This document shows positions 63,982-64,000 of a stretch of 64,000 bases of DNA, piece after piece (the stretch's first letter is position 1; the number at the start of each line of letters is the position of its first letter). Under the pieces are notes generated by a model. That model saw nothing but the letters and a program-made list of their open reading frames with translations. It did no database searches and had not been told where the DNA came from. Both the position numbers and the translations under genes were made by a program. The DNA is taken from positions 558,001 through 622,000 of the forward strand of contig NZ_OY780936.1 in NCBI RefSeq assembly GCF_963675905.1, written 5' to 3'. This stretch comes from an uncultured Bacteroides sp. Lineage in GTDB: Bacteria; Bacteroidota; Bacteroidia; Bacteroidales; Bacteroidaceae.

Positions 63982-64000
63982 ATGATCAATACAGTTATAC
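63982..64000 (+). CDS. Start of an unidentified gene (partial)
   Basis: ATG at 63982 followed by codons for I-N-T-V-I up to the window edge, with a good promoter and an A-rich leader (AAACAAAAAACAAT). Too short to identify. Confidence 0.5.

Overview
The window is chromosomal DNA of a Bacteroidales bacterium, most likely a Bacteroides or close relative. Evidence: a SusC/SusD pair, a NigD-like lipoprotein, the GGGtGRT protein paired with an Fe-S scaffold homologue, many SPI/SPII-exported proteins, promoters of the Bacteroides TTG-N19-21-TAnnTTTG type, A-rich leaders in place of Shine-Dalgarno sequences, and AT-rich spacers. No rRNA, tRNA or CRISPR array was seen.

Layout. 1-5.5 kb: the 5' end of a carboxypeptidase-regulatory-domain protein, a secreted esterase, an S41 peptidase lipoprotein, and a cysK-metY-GNAT sulfur assimilation unit with a 16-bp perfect palindrome upstream. 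5.6-17.3 kb: mnmA with a LuxR-type regulator, a GH20 hexosaminidase, two GNAT enzymes, YceI, a 44-aa basic ORF, a secreted YhcH-like protein, a DUF3843-like protein and pabB-pabC. 17.4-25.4 kb: an AraC regulator, then a complete TetR-controlled drug efflux operon (TolC, HlyD, two ATPases, two ABC-2 permeases) with two near-identical candidate TetR operators. 25.5-35.8 kb: a KDG kinase, then an accessory stretch with an IS4 element, an IS1182 element, several repeat families, a BspA-like leucine-rich-repeat surface protein and a divergent DapB. 36-46 kb: a GH3 beta-glucosidase behind a GH29 fucosidase that carries one in-frame amber codon, a SagB-type nitroreductase, and an orphan SusC/SusD pair. 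46-49.3 kb: an intact IS66 element lying between two nested-palindrome arrays. 49.5-64 kb: mostly core genes, namely the GGGtGRT/NifU-like pair, a DMP19-like protein, smpB, metH without its activation domain, ogt, mltF, udk, dsbD and a thioesterase.

The most unusual material is non-coding. A 31-bp quasi-palindrome (ATTCRCCAAT-N11-ATTGGYGAAT) recurs at five spacers beside terminators. An ~85-bp three-armed CCCGCC element occurs twice in opposite orientation, each time next to a 31-bp unit. Three spacers carry nested inverted arrays of short GTRG/GTGA words. The IS1182 copy sits exactly in the 8-nt loop of a terminator hairpin, with that loop as its target duplication. These parts together suggest a REP/BIME-like repeat economy and precise IS targeting; the strongest protein-level candidate for an undescribed system is the GGGtGRT/Fe-S-scaffold pair.
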